In this document: piece by piece, positions 49,748-60,616 of the stretch
Position numbering within the stretch: position 1 is the first letter of the stretch
Layout of the letters: each line of letters starts with the position of its first letter
NCBI GenBank assembly: GCA_013398055.1
Contig: VZRS01005632.1
Coordinates: forward strand, 130,175-194,174
Direction: 5' to 3'
DNA: 64,000 bases
DNA from: Ifrita kowaldi
Taxonomy: Eukaryota > Chordata > Aves > Passeriformes > Cinclosomatidae
The notes under the pieces: generated by a model
Seen by the model: the letters and a program-made list of their open reading frames with translations, nothing else
Told to the model about the DNA's origin: nothing
Database searches by the model: none
Translations under genes and position numbers: made by a program

Positions 49748-52100
49748 CAAAGCCCTGACTCCTTAGAGTTCTGGCATCTTCTTTTTGGCTGGTCTCCCAA
49801 AATGACATATATAGGATACCCTGTTCCCCAGAGAACAGGCAAATAATACTTATGCAGTCCTATTCACTTTTTGCGCACTCAAAATTTAGTCAGGGAAGGA
49901 CTTTTTAAAGACAAATGTTAGCGTTCCCACTCTTCACCTCTTACAGAAAGAGGGGGATTGAATAAAATAGATCTACATGGATGAGGCTTGGAGAAACAGC
50001 ACTTTTGTAAACTCCATTTAAACATTTCAAATACTGATTTTGCCATTATCATCAAAGTGATAATTAAATCTGCTATACTTAAGCGTTCCTGCTCACGCAA
50101 TTCAAATGGTCTGTATTTTCATTTTTTTTATAACAAATCTGCTAATTTTTCTCCTAACAGATTGTTTCATTTGCTAAGCAAGTCTGTTTGCTTTCTTCGT
50201 GTTTTCCTGTTAATTGATATGAACCTTCCATAAAATGGGAGATATATATCTGGTTTTGTGGTTTTCTGTTACATTTTCTTTTTTAGCATATAAAATTAAT
50301 TTCAAAAACTTGAATGTGAAGATCACAATAAAATTTGTGACCCTGACATACATGTGCTAAGAAGGACACAATATTACTGAGATTTTTAAAGTAGCCAGTA
50401 CACCCCAGAAAGACACTTTTTCTTCTTAACACACAATGTGACTGATTCCACAATCTTAGAATAATTTTGAAACCACACGTGCTGTGTTCAGTTCTTAAAC
50501 CAGACACTGAAATCAATGGAAATTTTGTCTGAGGCACAGAGGACTGTTCATATTCCTCCAACTTTTCTATCCCAAGTTTGAACACTGTTTTACAGATTAT
50601 ATTCTTTTTTAAACCTGAATCCTTGAGCAAATACGTAAAATTCGAAAGATTTATAGCCCATTGTGTTCACTGGAGAATGCTAACATGGCATAGAACAACT
50701 TTTTACAGCTACTTCGAGAAACCTAGAATACATCAAACCACACCAAATACCTGTACAAATATATTTTTGTTACACACGAAAAAGAAAGGATTCCTTACTG
50801 CAATCAGACCTTGAGCTTACATAGTAGCTCGTTTCTTAAATTAAACTAATTCAGTTTCTACAACCTTCCACTCACAGCTAACATATCATCAGCGAGGGAT
50901 ATGGAGTGCTAAGCTATAAAATGCCAGGAGCTGAGGAAGGGGTTTGAAGGATACAAGCAAAAAGGCCTCAGGATCATTAACTTCTCTCCTAAAGCTTAGG
51001 AATGAGCACACTTTCTTTCTTTTCCACAGGATTTCAGATGTTGCTGTCTTAATTTTAACTGTACATGAATTTCCTTGGCTGTGGTACAGTTTAGTATATA
51101 AATGCAGGCTTCTAATGAAAATATTGACACAGCCCTAGCTGAAGTGATGGAAATAGTGCTATTATCTTGCCTTGAACAGAGGGGTGCTATTACAGAGATA
51201 AAACTTGTTAAATAACAAATGGATCCCATGTCTTTAATTGAGGATTTGGATCAATACTGAGGAAAAACGAGAAAACGTCTGTAAAGCTTTTATTCGATGG
51301 CGACCCCAAGTCAATAAGGTGTCATTTTTCACTCTTTTACATAAAATTTAGAGCAAATTAGATCAAGCAGGTCTCACTTAATTTTCATCCGAAGTAGACA
51401 TCACTTGGCATCTTGAAATCCTAAGATTTTTTTACCCCTTTAGTAAAGTTTTGTCACCCAGTCAGTAAGCAGAATGAATTTCTTGTGACCTAGTGCAGTC
51501 AGGCATCAGAAATAACTATGAATTATGAAATAATTTTCTATGACCAAATTAAATATTAAGACAACTCTCTGCAAAATAATTTTATTTGTTTTTAGAACAA
51601 AAGGACTTTACTCACAGGATGACATAAAAATTCTCATCTAATACTTATAATTCATTAGAGTGTTAACCCATTTTTGTGCAATGACAGAGCAGGTTTTTAG
51701 AGATTACTTTTAATTTTTAGCAAGAAATATTCTCCATATTCCTTTTTTGAATTACACTACATTTGTTGTTTTATATTGAAATATTTTATATTTCCTTTGA
51801 AATCTCTCAAGTTACATGAATCTTAAGAACTATATAGCTCTACCTCAAAATAGGTTTGTGTGATCCATAAATATCATCTAACAAAATAATGTTTTTATAA
51901 CTGTCAATTAAGTTTTTTGCCAAAGTTAACACTTTAAATCCAAGTAAATTATTGTATCTACCCAGCCAAAAAAATGTCAAGCTCTCCATTAACTGGGGTA
52001 TAAAACTGTCTGACTTTCCTTGCCGACAGGTTTGAAAGAAATTGCAGATAACTGAAGAGAAACTGATTTAGCAGATGGTTAGACGTGCATGGTGAAAAGC

Positions 52101-52149
52101 TATATATATGTATGGATATATAAAAATATATATTATTATTAATATTTTT
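52101..52149. repeat. AT-rich TA/TTA low-complexity tract
   Basis: Alternating TA units followed by ATT units over about 49 bp, directly visible. Confidence 0.85.
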
Positions 52150-54401
52150 CCCATTGGGAAGAACGACTGACCCAGTTCCGCTTCTTCTTTAGAAAGTGTT
52201 CCTTTCCAGACTAAACACAGACTTTGGGTGGGGTTTTGGGGATTGTATGTATTGTACAGTGCATATTTTCCCAGGAAAACACAATCTGGCAGTGACTCTG
52301 GCTAACCATGAAAGAGAAATAAGCAGGCTTGTGGAGACATCTCTGTGTGGAGAGTATTAGGGGAGGAATCCTGCCATGGATTGGATGGCGAATCTCTTGG
52401 TTCTCTCCCTAAACTCTGGGTTGTTTTCTTAGATAACTGGACAACTTTGGCATCTATGTCATCTCCCACACTCATTGCTCCTGTTATTATTTTCTCTGGA
52501 TGTTAAATTATGCAAAGAATTTTACCATGGCTACCTGCCTACTTACTGTCTGAGTTATGCGGGTAATTATGACAGGAGCAGTTCCTTTCTCTTTTCTTTT
52601 TAGCTATGGCAGTTCCTTTCAGCTTGCTTGCAAAGGCCCACAGACTAATAGAATTTGGAAAAAAATGATTGATTGCAGTCTGATCATTCTAGGTGTCATC
52701 TGGTGTTTCCACATAGCCGAGAATGAACAGTTTATGAAGTGCCAATTGCAGCCTCCAGCTAAAGAAAGGCTCCCCAGGGCTTCAGGAGAGCTCTGGCTGC
52801 TACCAGACTTTATAATTATTTCCCACACTTTTCCCTATCCACTCCTCCTTATCCTTTCCCTTGTCTCTAACCCCTGCTGTCTAGGCAGGGTCACTGAACT
52901 TTAGTTTTATGTCAGTGGCATTTGGCTGTAGAAAGGATTAAAGGCCGAGAAGTGGTGAGACCAGGCGACAGTGCGGGAGGTGGAGAGAGAAGGAATGAGA
53001 GCAGGCATGAGAGAAAAACAGCAAAGCACAAACTGGGCTTTAGAAGGACATCCCTCTTCTCAGTAGGCAACAGCCAATGTGCAGGGCTGGATACAGACCT
53101 ACTGGGCATGGGAAAGGTCCTCAACAGAGAAGCAGCCTCTGCAAGAACTGGTATTGCTGGAAGATTTAGTCCTACTCCTCTGTGCCTCACACGGAGCGTG
53201 ATGTAACAGCACTGAGAGCATTTCCCATTCCAGTAGAATTGCAAAAGTGGAAGTTCATCATGGTAGGGAGAAGGTGAATGCAGACGGAGGGAGAGCAAAG
53301 AGCATGATAAAGATAGATAATGTACAAATTAAAGGCAAAATTAGTGCCGGTATGGGTTTCTTCTCTGAGTAAGTCTTGAAGGCAAAGGGAGCACTTTTCT
53401 TCTGAATCCCTTGTGGCAGAGCAGCTACCTCAGCCTCCTGAGGCACTTGGCTTCCTGGGCAAAACATTTCATCCTTGCAAAACAAAATGCAGCTTCCCCC
53501 ACCCTTCGGTATGCGTGTGCCGGGAGTACACAGACGGGCTACTAACTAATGCAGCCATAAATAACTTAGAAGCTGCTTTTAAAAACCGCAGGTTAAAGGA
53601 TGAGGGCTGCCATGACGCACACAGAGGTTGAGATCAGAGGAGCAGCTAAGAGGGGTCGGGAGAAACAATGAATCCCCTTGTTCTGAGTCATATTTATGAG
53701 TGCTCCATTGCACCTAAAGTTCATATTTATTGGCTAGGCCATGGGGTTTCCCCATTTGCTCATCTCTTAAAATAACACCCCCGGTTAAAATTTCCTATAA
53801 AACACAGAAATGCTACAGCAGGCAGAACTTGTCAACCCTGACAACTACATTATTTAAGTTTGTGGGTGGGGTACACCAAGCAAGAACTGGTTTGTGTTTT
53901 GTTCTGAATTTTGAATTTGTTTCTATTCAAAACATGCCTGTAATATAAGAAAAAAGAGAGATTTTATAGCTCCGCTCTCCACTCAGAAATTTCCCAGTTA
54001 TTGAGAGATGCTACAAGAGGTGAATTCAAGTGTGCAGTTCCCAGCTCTTTTTGAGTGATTATTCTGGTGCAATGGATCAAGAACCTGGCTTTATCAACCA
54101 CTACTATACAACTTAATGCCACGTGTAGTACCTCACCAAAATGTGGTTCTACTTTTTTTCCCACTGTAATTCAAGGCAAACTGAGGCAAAAATTATTAAT
54201 GAGTCAGAATCTAGAAAACTCACCAGCACAGCTAGTGCTCATTCATGATATGTATCTGTAGCTTATAACCAGTGACTTTGCAGAAGCAAAATTCCACATA
54301 ATTCTTTCTCAAGGAGAATCAGGTTGAGGAAGAAATTTGAACAACTGAAATTTCTGTAAGGTTTATCTTTATCTGGCTTAACAGTATTACCTATTCAGAC
54401 T

Positions 54402-54446
54402 CCATGAGAACCTTAAGGTTTTTTCCAACTTCGATGATTCTGTAAT
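54402..54446 (+). mobile_element. CR1 3' tail remnant (sense)
   Basis: 'aaccttaaggttttttccaa' (from about 54409) followed by 'gatgattctgtaat' matches the last 45 or so bases of CR1, which read 'ctttaaggtcttttccaacc' and then ATTCTRTG. It is a severely 5'-truncated copy. Confidence 0.7.
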
Positions 54447-54787
54447 TATATTCCTTTGTAGACTGGGTCAATTAAATGAAATTATTGTTGTCTTAATTCA
54501 CAGGTATTTGACTGTAGTCAAATTAATGAAGTTAAATTCATATGATCTGGTAAAGCTGTACCCCTATTCCAGAGTAATTATTGTAAATTAAGAGCAATTT
54601 GGCTAGGCATATCCATTTAAACATTTATTTTTAAAAAATGGAGGAGAAATTAATGTGGAGTATGAGCTATAAATACTTCAAAATAATTTCAAAAATTTAT
54701 TGTACTGGACTATTCACTGAACTGTGAATGGCATCATTTTTGGAGGTAGAGGTGTTAAATTCTGTTCTGACAAAGAACAAAATTCTG

Positions 54788-54805
54788 AAAAAAAAAAAAA
54801 AAAAA
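54788..54805. repeat. poly(A) tract, 18 nt
   Basis: Homopolymer run, directly visible. There is no recognised retrocopy upstream. Confidence 0.9.
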
Positions 54806-57654
54806 GTGTTCTGTTTTGTTCTAGACCATAGAAAAAGAAGGAGCAGGGACACTGAGCAGGGACTCTGATTTTGGAGCAGCGGGCAGATGGTATCTGATGT
54901 TGTCTGGTGCCTAGAGCTGTGGGGTTCTGGTGGCACAGTTTTCAAAAATATTAGCTGAGAAATTGAAAAAGTCGGAGAACAGTAGTGTGGATGATATCGC
55001 TACGGGAGCAAGTCCAAGCCCAGTGTATAATCCCATAACAGCTGTAGTCTTTGGGGTGATTTATGATGGTGGAGATCCAGCAGGAACATAGCTCTGGGAA
55101 GGTTGTTCCCAAGGTTAGCTCAGCTGGAATATTTGTCAAAAACTACAAGTCATAACATGTTAGTGATCCCAAAGGTTAATCTGCTGCTCCTGACCAGGTT
55201 ACCTTGCTGCCTCATACATGAAAATGAAATGTGTGCAAAGGTTTTGCAGTGAGTCAGTCCCACCCCCAGCTGAGTCTAACCTGAAAGTCAGAGAGTGAAA
55301 TGTTAGAACAACGTAATAGGAAAATCCTGAAGAGCCTCAGATAGAGAACGAAAACAGTGCGCCTCTGTTTTCCAGTCCATAAAATGAAGATGGGCAAATA
55401 CTCCAGTGTTCATTTTCTCTTCTGTGCGTTGTCATTCTTTGAAGTTGCAGAGTACTGGTATAGCTTTCCTCTTGTGAAGCCTCTTTTTACTCTGTGTGCT
55501 CCATAAAATACTTTGCTTCTAAAAGCCTCACAACACCTTGCATTTCATCATGGTGATCTCAAGTGTTATTTTAGAAAGAGCAAAAAAAGGCTCTTCTATA
55601 AGGGCAACAAGTTTGCTGTTCTTAGAACAGACAGTTTACAAAATATTGAAAATGAAAAAGAGACACTGGAATTTAAGCTCCAAAACTGAGATTTGTCTTC
55701 TGGTGTAAAGGAGAGAGGAAGTGTGGCTGGCTTAGCTGTTGCTCTCAGAATATAGGTTTGTGTCTCCCTGAGTCATGTGTGCATGCATATAAGCCCGTGT
55801 GCATGGCTTTGTGTATGTAATATAGAAAGCATGTAAATCTCTTCAGTTTTAGTAATTGGAATTTTTTCCCCCTTAAATCATAATATTCTTTCCCATCAAT
55901 ACTATGTGGCTTTAGCAGCCCTGACCTTTCAAGCTGCCTGTTTGGACCAGTGTTTATCAGATGACCATTTGACCTCCTTGTTAATTGTACTTAATTACAT
56001 CCTGTTGTAACATTTTGAAATAAGGAGGAGAGTTTATGGATCTGCTCCAAAGACCTGAAGACTAAAACGGCAGCAGAAGTCAGTGGCATGAGGTACTGAG
56101 TATTCTTGTAGTGAGGGTAATGAGAACTGCGGCTTGTTCAGTCCACGGCAAAATTAGATTCTTAAACCAGTCCTTTTCCATTTAGGATCGTTGGTACTTC
56201 TGTGAATAAAATCACACATTTTTCTTTGTTCTGAGAAGAGCTTCTCCTCTCTGACTAACAGCTTGGCTATTTCTCCAAAGAGATCAAGAAAGAAGTGAGA
56301 TATCAACAGTACTGCAAGGGATGATATGAAAGACACAAGCCTCTGTTTCCACAAGTGATACCTCTGTGGTTTTCCAAAACTTCAGTTTCTTATGCTTCCA
56401 TAAGATTTGCCAGTTTCCACAAGTTTTTTAAGACTTGTATAATATTTGCTATGAGATTTTCTGTGCATTGATGATTTATGAGCACATCAAAGATTTCATT
56501 AAAGAGCAGCAATTATCCCCTGCAGCTGCAGAAAAACAAAAATGAAAACAAATCAACATCCAGAAAGAGCTACAGTTCTTGAAAATGGTCACTCTAAAGG
56601 CTCAGAAAGCAACTTCAAGCACTTTTTATTTTACAATGCTTTTCATATAGTCAATGACTTTTGAAACACTTGGCATCGACCATATCGCTTCTCTTCTCAT
56701 GAGTGATGAGATATATATATCTATAGATATGCTTCCTTTACTGTTGTTGTTCCATAGCTTACTTTCCACAAATTTTTAGTAAACTTGATTTCCTAAACTG
56801 AATGAAGAAAAAAGGGAATAAAAGCTACAAAATTATCATTACCAAGTGAAAGTCTAGTCTGAAAACTTTAAGGAGAACAAGGCAAAAGAATGCACCTTCA
56901 ATCTTGTTTTATTATAACAGTGATAATTAGACTTATTGTAGAATGAAGTGCCATAAAGAATTAATTGTTTTTAGTGGTTAACTGCATGTAATTATGGCAT
57001 TATTGCAATGGTTTATCATCCAGCATGAGTTAAAATATAGATAAAAAAGACAAGTTACTTAGGGCAATGCTGTGAGCCCTTAGGCTGATGCAGTACTGCC
57101 CATGGTTGTCACCGTGAACTGAACACTATTGTGAAAGCTAAAAGTCTGTACTGTATTTAATGTAGCAAAGGTTAAACCTATGGTTCAGCTAGACACAATT
57201 GCTTTTACACAGTTAAATGTTTTTGATGTATTGATTTAAATTACAAGCTGATACGATTAAAAATAAAACAGAATTTGCTGGATGTCATAGTAAGTGATAT
57301 AAAGCAATAGAAAGTATACCTGAAAACACAGTATTAAATATGATGACCTTCAGGAAGGGCTGTTTTATTTTTCAGAATTTTGAGAGGTAGTATAATGTGA
57401 CAATATATAGTATTGTGCATCACAGTAATTTAAAATTACTGACTATTTCAGAATAATGTTTTTTCTTCTCTTTAACTCTTTGGTTATCTCCTATATTATA
57501 TTCTATAGCTATCAACTGTGGTTCTTCAAAAGGTAATTTTTTTCCCAGCATTTTTTAAACTATTGAATTAATAATCATGTTTAATGAGGCTGTATATAAT
57601 AATGACATCACATTTACAAGGACAAACATTTTTAGATATATCAATTTTTTATTT

Positions 57655-57735
57655 AAGTAAGCATATCTTAAGTATATTTATAATTTTATAAAATATATGT
57701 GCATATATATATTTCTATAGAAATATAGATATGTG
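57655..57735. repeat. AT-rich TA low-complexity tract
   Basis: Dense TA and ATAT sequence, including 'catatatatatttctatag', just before the SINE insertion. Confidence 0.75.
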
Positions 57736-57781
57736 TTAATACAAAATCCAGAGGCAATTGATGCTATGGAGTGAATTCTAA

Positions 57782-57923
57782 GACACAGATCACAGAATTT
57801 TCAGAGTTGAAAGGGACTCACAAGGATCAAGTGCAACTCTTAAGTGAATGGCCCATATGGGGATTGAACCCCCAACCCTGGTCATATTAGCACCATGCTC
57901 TGACCAACTGAGCTAATCTTGAG
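57782..57923 (-). mobile_element. tRNA-Ile-headed, CR1-tailed SINE (TguSINE1-like)
   Basis: Read on the minus strand, 57923-57849 is a near-complete tRNA-Ile-like head. It has an A box 'TAGCTCAGTTGG', an anticodon loop 'CTAATAT' with anticodon AAT, and a B box 'GGTTCAATCC' followed by 'CCATATGGGCCA'. It then runs into a CR1-like 3' tail (57848-57782) ending in 'gattctgtg'-type sequence. This layout matches TguSINE1, the tRNA-Ile SINE of zebra finch mobilised by CR1 machinery. The acceptor stem is degraded at its 5' side (CCTCAAGA in place of GGCCGG), so this is not a functional tRNA gene. Its presence points to a passerine host. Confidence 0.85.
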
Positions 57924-58866
57924 GTCAAGTAGTTCAAGTTCATGCTGCAATTCATTGGGTCAGAATGAAGAGAGTAATGTCATTAAGATTAACAGCATAT
58001 TGCCACCATTTTGATTGCCCAGCAGTTATGTTCTGCTCCATCCATATCGTATGTATTCCTTATAAATGCAAAATACAAAAGATGTGCTTATTATCATGTG
58101 TGTGTGTGTACAGGGAGACCTTATCTAAAAGGGGTTCGTCTCTCAACTGGAACCAGTACACAGGCACACTCATGAACTGAAATCTTGGCTCTATGGGCAC
58201 AGATCCCAAACAAGTTATGACATGTTCATCCTGTGTTTACATCACCATCTGCTGCTGCACAGTAATGAAGCTTCTTTTATTAACATATCACTATATCATT
58301 AACATTACATAATTTTATCAGTGAGATTTACCACAGACTCCATTAAATCATGCTGCTTCTCCTTGTCTGCAGGTAGGGAGCGTGTTTTCATTAAAATGGG
58401 AATAAAAGCATGTCTCCAAAAGAAGAGACTGTGATGCTTCCAGTTTTAGGGATGGACAAATGGGGTTGCCTATCCCCAGAGCAGTTGTCACTTCGAACCC
58501 TAGTGGAAACATAGGTTTAGTGCAAACATCTGCAAAGGCAAAGGTTGATCAGCTACTGCAAAATGAATGTGAAATATTCTTAGTGATGTTGTACCAAAAA
58601 GTTTGCAGGTCAGGTTCCCACTCCATGCTCATTCTTACCTTCTGCTCAGAAAGACACACAAGCTTTGTCTGGGGCATATCGGCTGAGCAGAGAGTACAAG
58701 CTTCAGGAGACCATCTTTGCTGTTCCAGAGACGTATTACACCTAGAGATACCTCTACAATCGGCTTGGGTATTGTGTTTGTAAGTAACTGTGTGAGGAAT
58801 ATGAGAAATGCAGTCCCAGGTGGAATAACACTGAAAATGCAGAAATATTACAAGCATGTTCACAGT
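57924..58866 (+). other. BMP5: BMP5 intron 1, unique sequence
   Basis: No gene is seen. It includes a short (TG)n run near 58097-58109. At 58175-58256 is a segment loosely resembling the core of a MIR/CORE-SINE (see findings). The opposing ORFs at 58460-58783 and 58549-58875 are unremarkable. Confidence 0.5.
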
Positions 58867-58960
58867 CCTGGGCAACCAGCTCTAGGTGGCCATGCCTGAG
58901 CCAGGAGCAGATGACCTCCTCAAGTTCCTTCCAACTGCAGCCTCTCTGTGACTCTGTGAC
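58867..58960 (+). mobile_element. CR1 3' terminus (sense, short)
   Basis: 'cctgggcaaccagctctaggt', one base trimmed at its start, runs from about 58867. It is followed by 'gagcaggagcagatgacctc'-like sequence (actual copy 'gagccaggagcagatgacct') and 'aagttccttccaactgcagc'. It ends in 'ctctgtgactctgtga' octamers. These are the last 95 or so bases of a CR1 subfamily with the 'gatgacctc' terminal block. Confidence 0.85.
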
Positions 58961-59414
58961 AGAGTAACTACAAAGAAGGAGGGCCTTACTCTGGTCTCAT
59001 ATGTATTGACATCAACCATTGGATTTTTTTGGAGAGGAGTGATGATCTTGCATCAGACAATTGTTGGATGAACAGTACTGTGTGCTCAAAATGCCATACT
59101 TTCTACTTGGAAATTATTTTCTTGCTTTTTATGTAATTTTGAGAGTCCTGTGTCTCTCTCCCCAAGTCTGCCCAAAAGAACCTACTGTGAGGGATCACGA
59201 CCAACTGTTGTGTTACCTGGAGCTGATCTGAGCTCTTTCATGGCACAAACATTGTTCATGAGGATTATTTTTCCTTTCCTTTGGCAGTGCAGATGTAATG
59301 CTGGATGGCAGTGCAGATGTAATGCTGGATGGCATTACAGAGGTATTCTATTCACTAACAGTCAGTGAGTTTCTGCCCAGAAAGAGGGTCAAAATGATCA
59401 TTAGCTTTGGTAAG
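58961..59414 (+). other. BMP5: BMP5 intron 1, unique sequence
   Basis: No gene is seen. It includes the 24-bp tandem duplication at 59283-59330. Confidence 0.55.
59283..59330. repeat. perfect 24-bp tandem duplication (2 units)
   Basis: The 24-base unit at 59283-59306 (beginning GGCAGTGCAGATG) is repeated exactly at 59307-59330. A further unit starts with 'ggca' and then diverges. It is likely a recent slippage event. Confidence 0.95.
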
Positions 59415-60015
59415 TTTTAAACTTCTTTCAGGAAAAAGCCCAACCCAAATGTTTTTTTTTTTCCTTCTTGTTGAGGGAACATATTCCATATGGGGGTGAA
59501 ATAATCCCTGTGAGAATAAATCATGGTCAGATTAGACTGGCAGAGCTGCAGAGGAGAGGGTTTTGAATCAGTATTAACAAGCTGTTAAAACCGCAGCCAG
59601 ATCCCAAACCGGCTGTTAAAACCTGCTGTCTGAAAGTGCCATTCCTCACCACACCTGGCCAGTCTCCTGTCTGCTCTTCCTCCTCATCTTCCTCCTGTTT
59701 GCCTCCAGTGTCATGTCTGGGAGGGCCTGTCCCTGCTGTGGTTCTGTCCCCATTGCTGTGTTTGTCAGCACCACTGCTTAGGCTCTCCTAGGTGGTTTCT
59801 TGGTGTTGGCCAACAGCAAGAGTGTGCAGGACAAACCTTCAAAACAAGGGCCAACGGACTCTAAAAGATGAAGTTTAGTCTCCTTACATTTTTAATTTTA
59901 AGGTGATGACTCAGTATAGTGATTAGCCCAGTATATATTTGTGCAACCAAAGTATAAATCAGAGGACCTCTGAATTTAGTTGAGCCAAGCTGACACAATA
60001 ACTAAGTACATGGCC
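59415..60015. repeat. 601-bp direct duplication, copy 1 (likely assembly artefact)
   Basis: This segment starts 'ttttaaacttctttcagg' and ends 'aagtacatggcc'. It recurs immediately after a single N as 60017-60616. As far as I can compare by eye, the only difference is one T in a poly(T) run (11 T here, 10 T in copy 2). Near-perfect identity with a one-base N at the junction is typical of an unmerged contig overlap. Confidence 0.95.
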
Positions 60016-60016
60016 N
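60016..60016. other. single undetermined base at the duplication junction
   Basis: A lone N lies exactly between the two copies of the 600-bp repeat, which marks a contig join. Confidence 0.99.
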
Positions 60017-60616
60017 TTTTAAACTTCTTTCAGGAAAAAGCCCAACCCAAATGTTTTTTTTTTCCTTCTTGTTGAGGGAACATATTCCATATGGGGGTGA
60101 AATAATCCCTGTGAGAATAAATCATGGTCAGATTAGACTGGCAGAGCTGCAGAGGAGAGGGTTTTGAATCAGTATTAACAAGCTGTTAAAACCGCAGCCA
60201 GATCCCAAACCGGCTGTTAAAACCTGCTGTCTGAAAGTGCCATTCCTCACCACACCTGGCCAGTCTCCTGTCTGCTCTTCCTCCTCATCTTCCTCCTGTT
60301 TGCCTCCAGTGTCATGTCTGGGAGGGCCTGTCCCTGCTGTGGTTCTGTCCCCATTGCTGTGTTTGTCAGCACCACTGCTTAGGCTCTCCTAGGTGGTTTC
60401 TTGGTGTTGGCCAACAGCAAGAGTGTGCAGGACAAACCTTCAAAACAAGGGCCAACGGACTCTAAAAGATGAAGTTTAGTCTCCTTACATTTTTAATTTT
60501 AAGGTGATGACTCAGTATAGTGATTAGCCCAGTATATATTTGTGCAACCAAAGTATAAATCAGAGGACCTCTGAATTTAGTTGAGCCAAGCTGACACAAT
60601 AACTAAGTACATGGCC
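60017..60616. repeat. 601-bp direct duplication, copy 2 (600 bp)
   Basis: This is the second copy of 59415-60015, one T shorter in the homopolymer near 60054-60063. Downstream sequence continues uniquely after 'catggcc'. The internal sequence holds no recognisable gene or known repeat. Confidence 0.95.

Larger units (their letters stand above)
46555..57781 (+). other. BMP5: BMP5 intron 1 (first part), non-coding
   Basis: No further BMP5 coding sequence is recognisable, in particular nothing like the exon 2 segment that should continue the propeptide. The stretch is AT-rich with simple repeats at about 49722-49747, 52101-52149 and 54788-54805, and a short CR1 tail at 54402-54446. A CTCF-like motif is at about 46787-46800. 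Open frames such as 52557-52904 (+) and 52912-53298 (-) have no domain-like content. Large first introns are usual for this gene. Confidence 0.7.

Noticed and set aside
52557..53298. Adjacent ORFs of 115 and 128 codons on opposite strands
   Set aside because: They have no domain-like composition or splice context, and they sit in the BMP5 intron. They are treated as chance.
57849..57923. tRNA-Ile gene
   Set aside because: The body resembles tRNA-Ile(AAT), but the acceptor stem is degraded and it runs into a CR1-like tail, so it is a SINE head.
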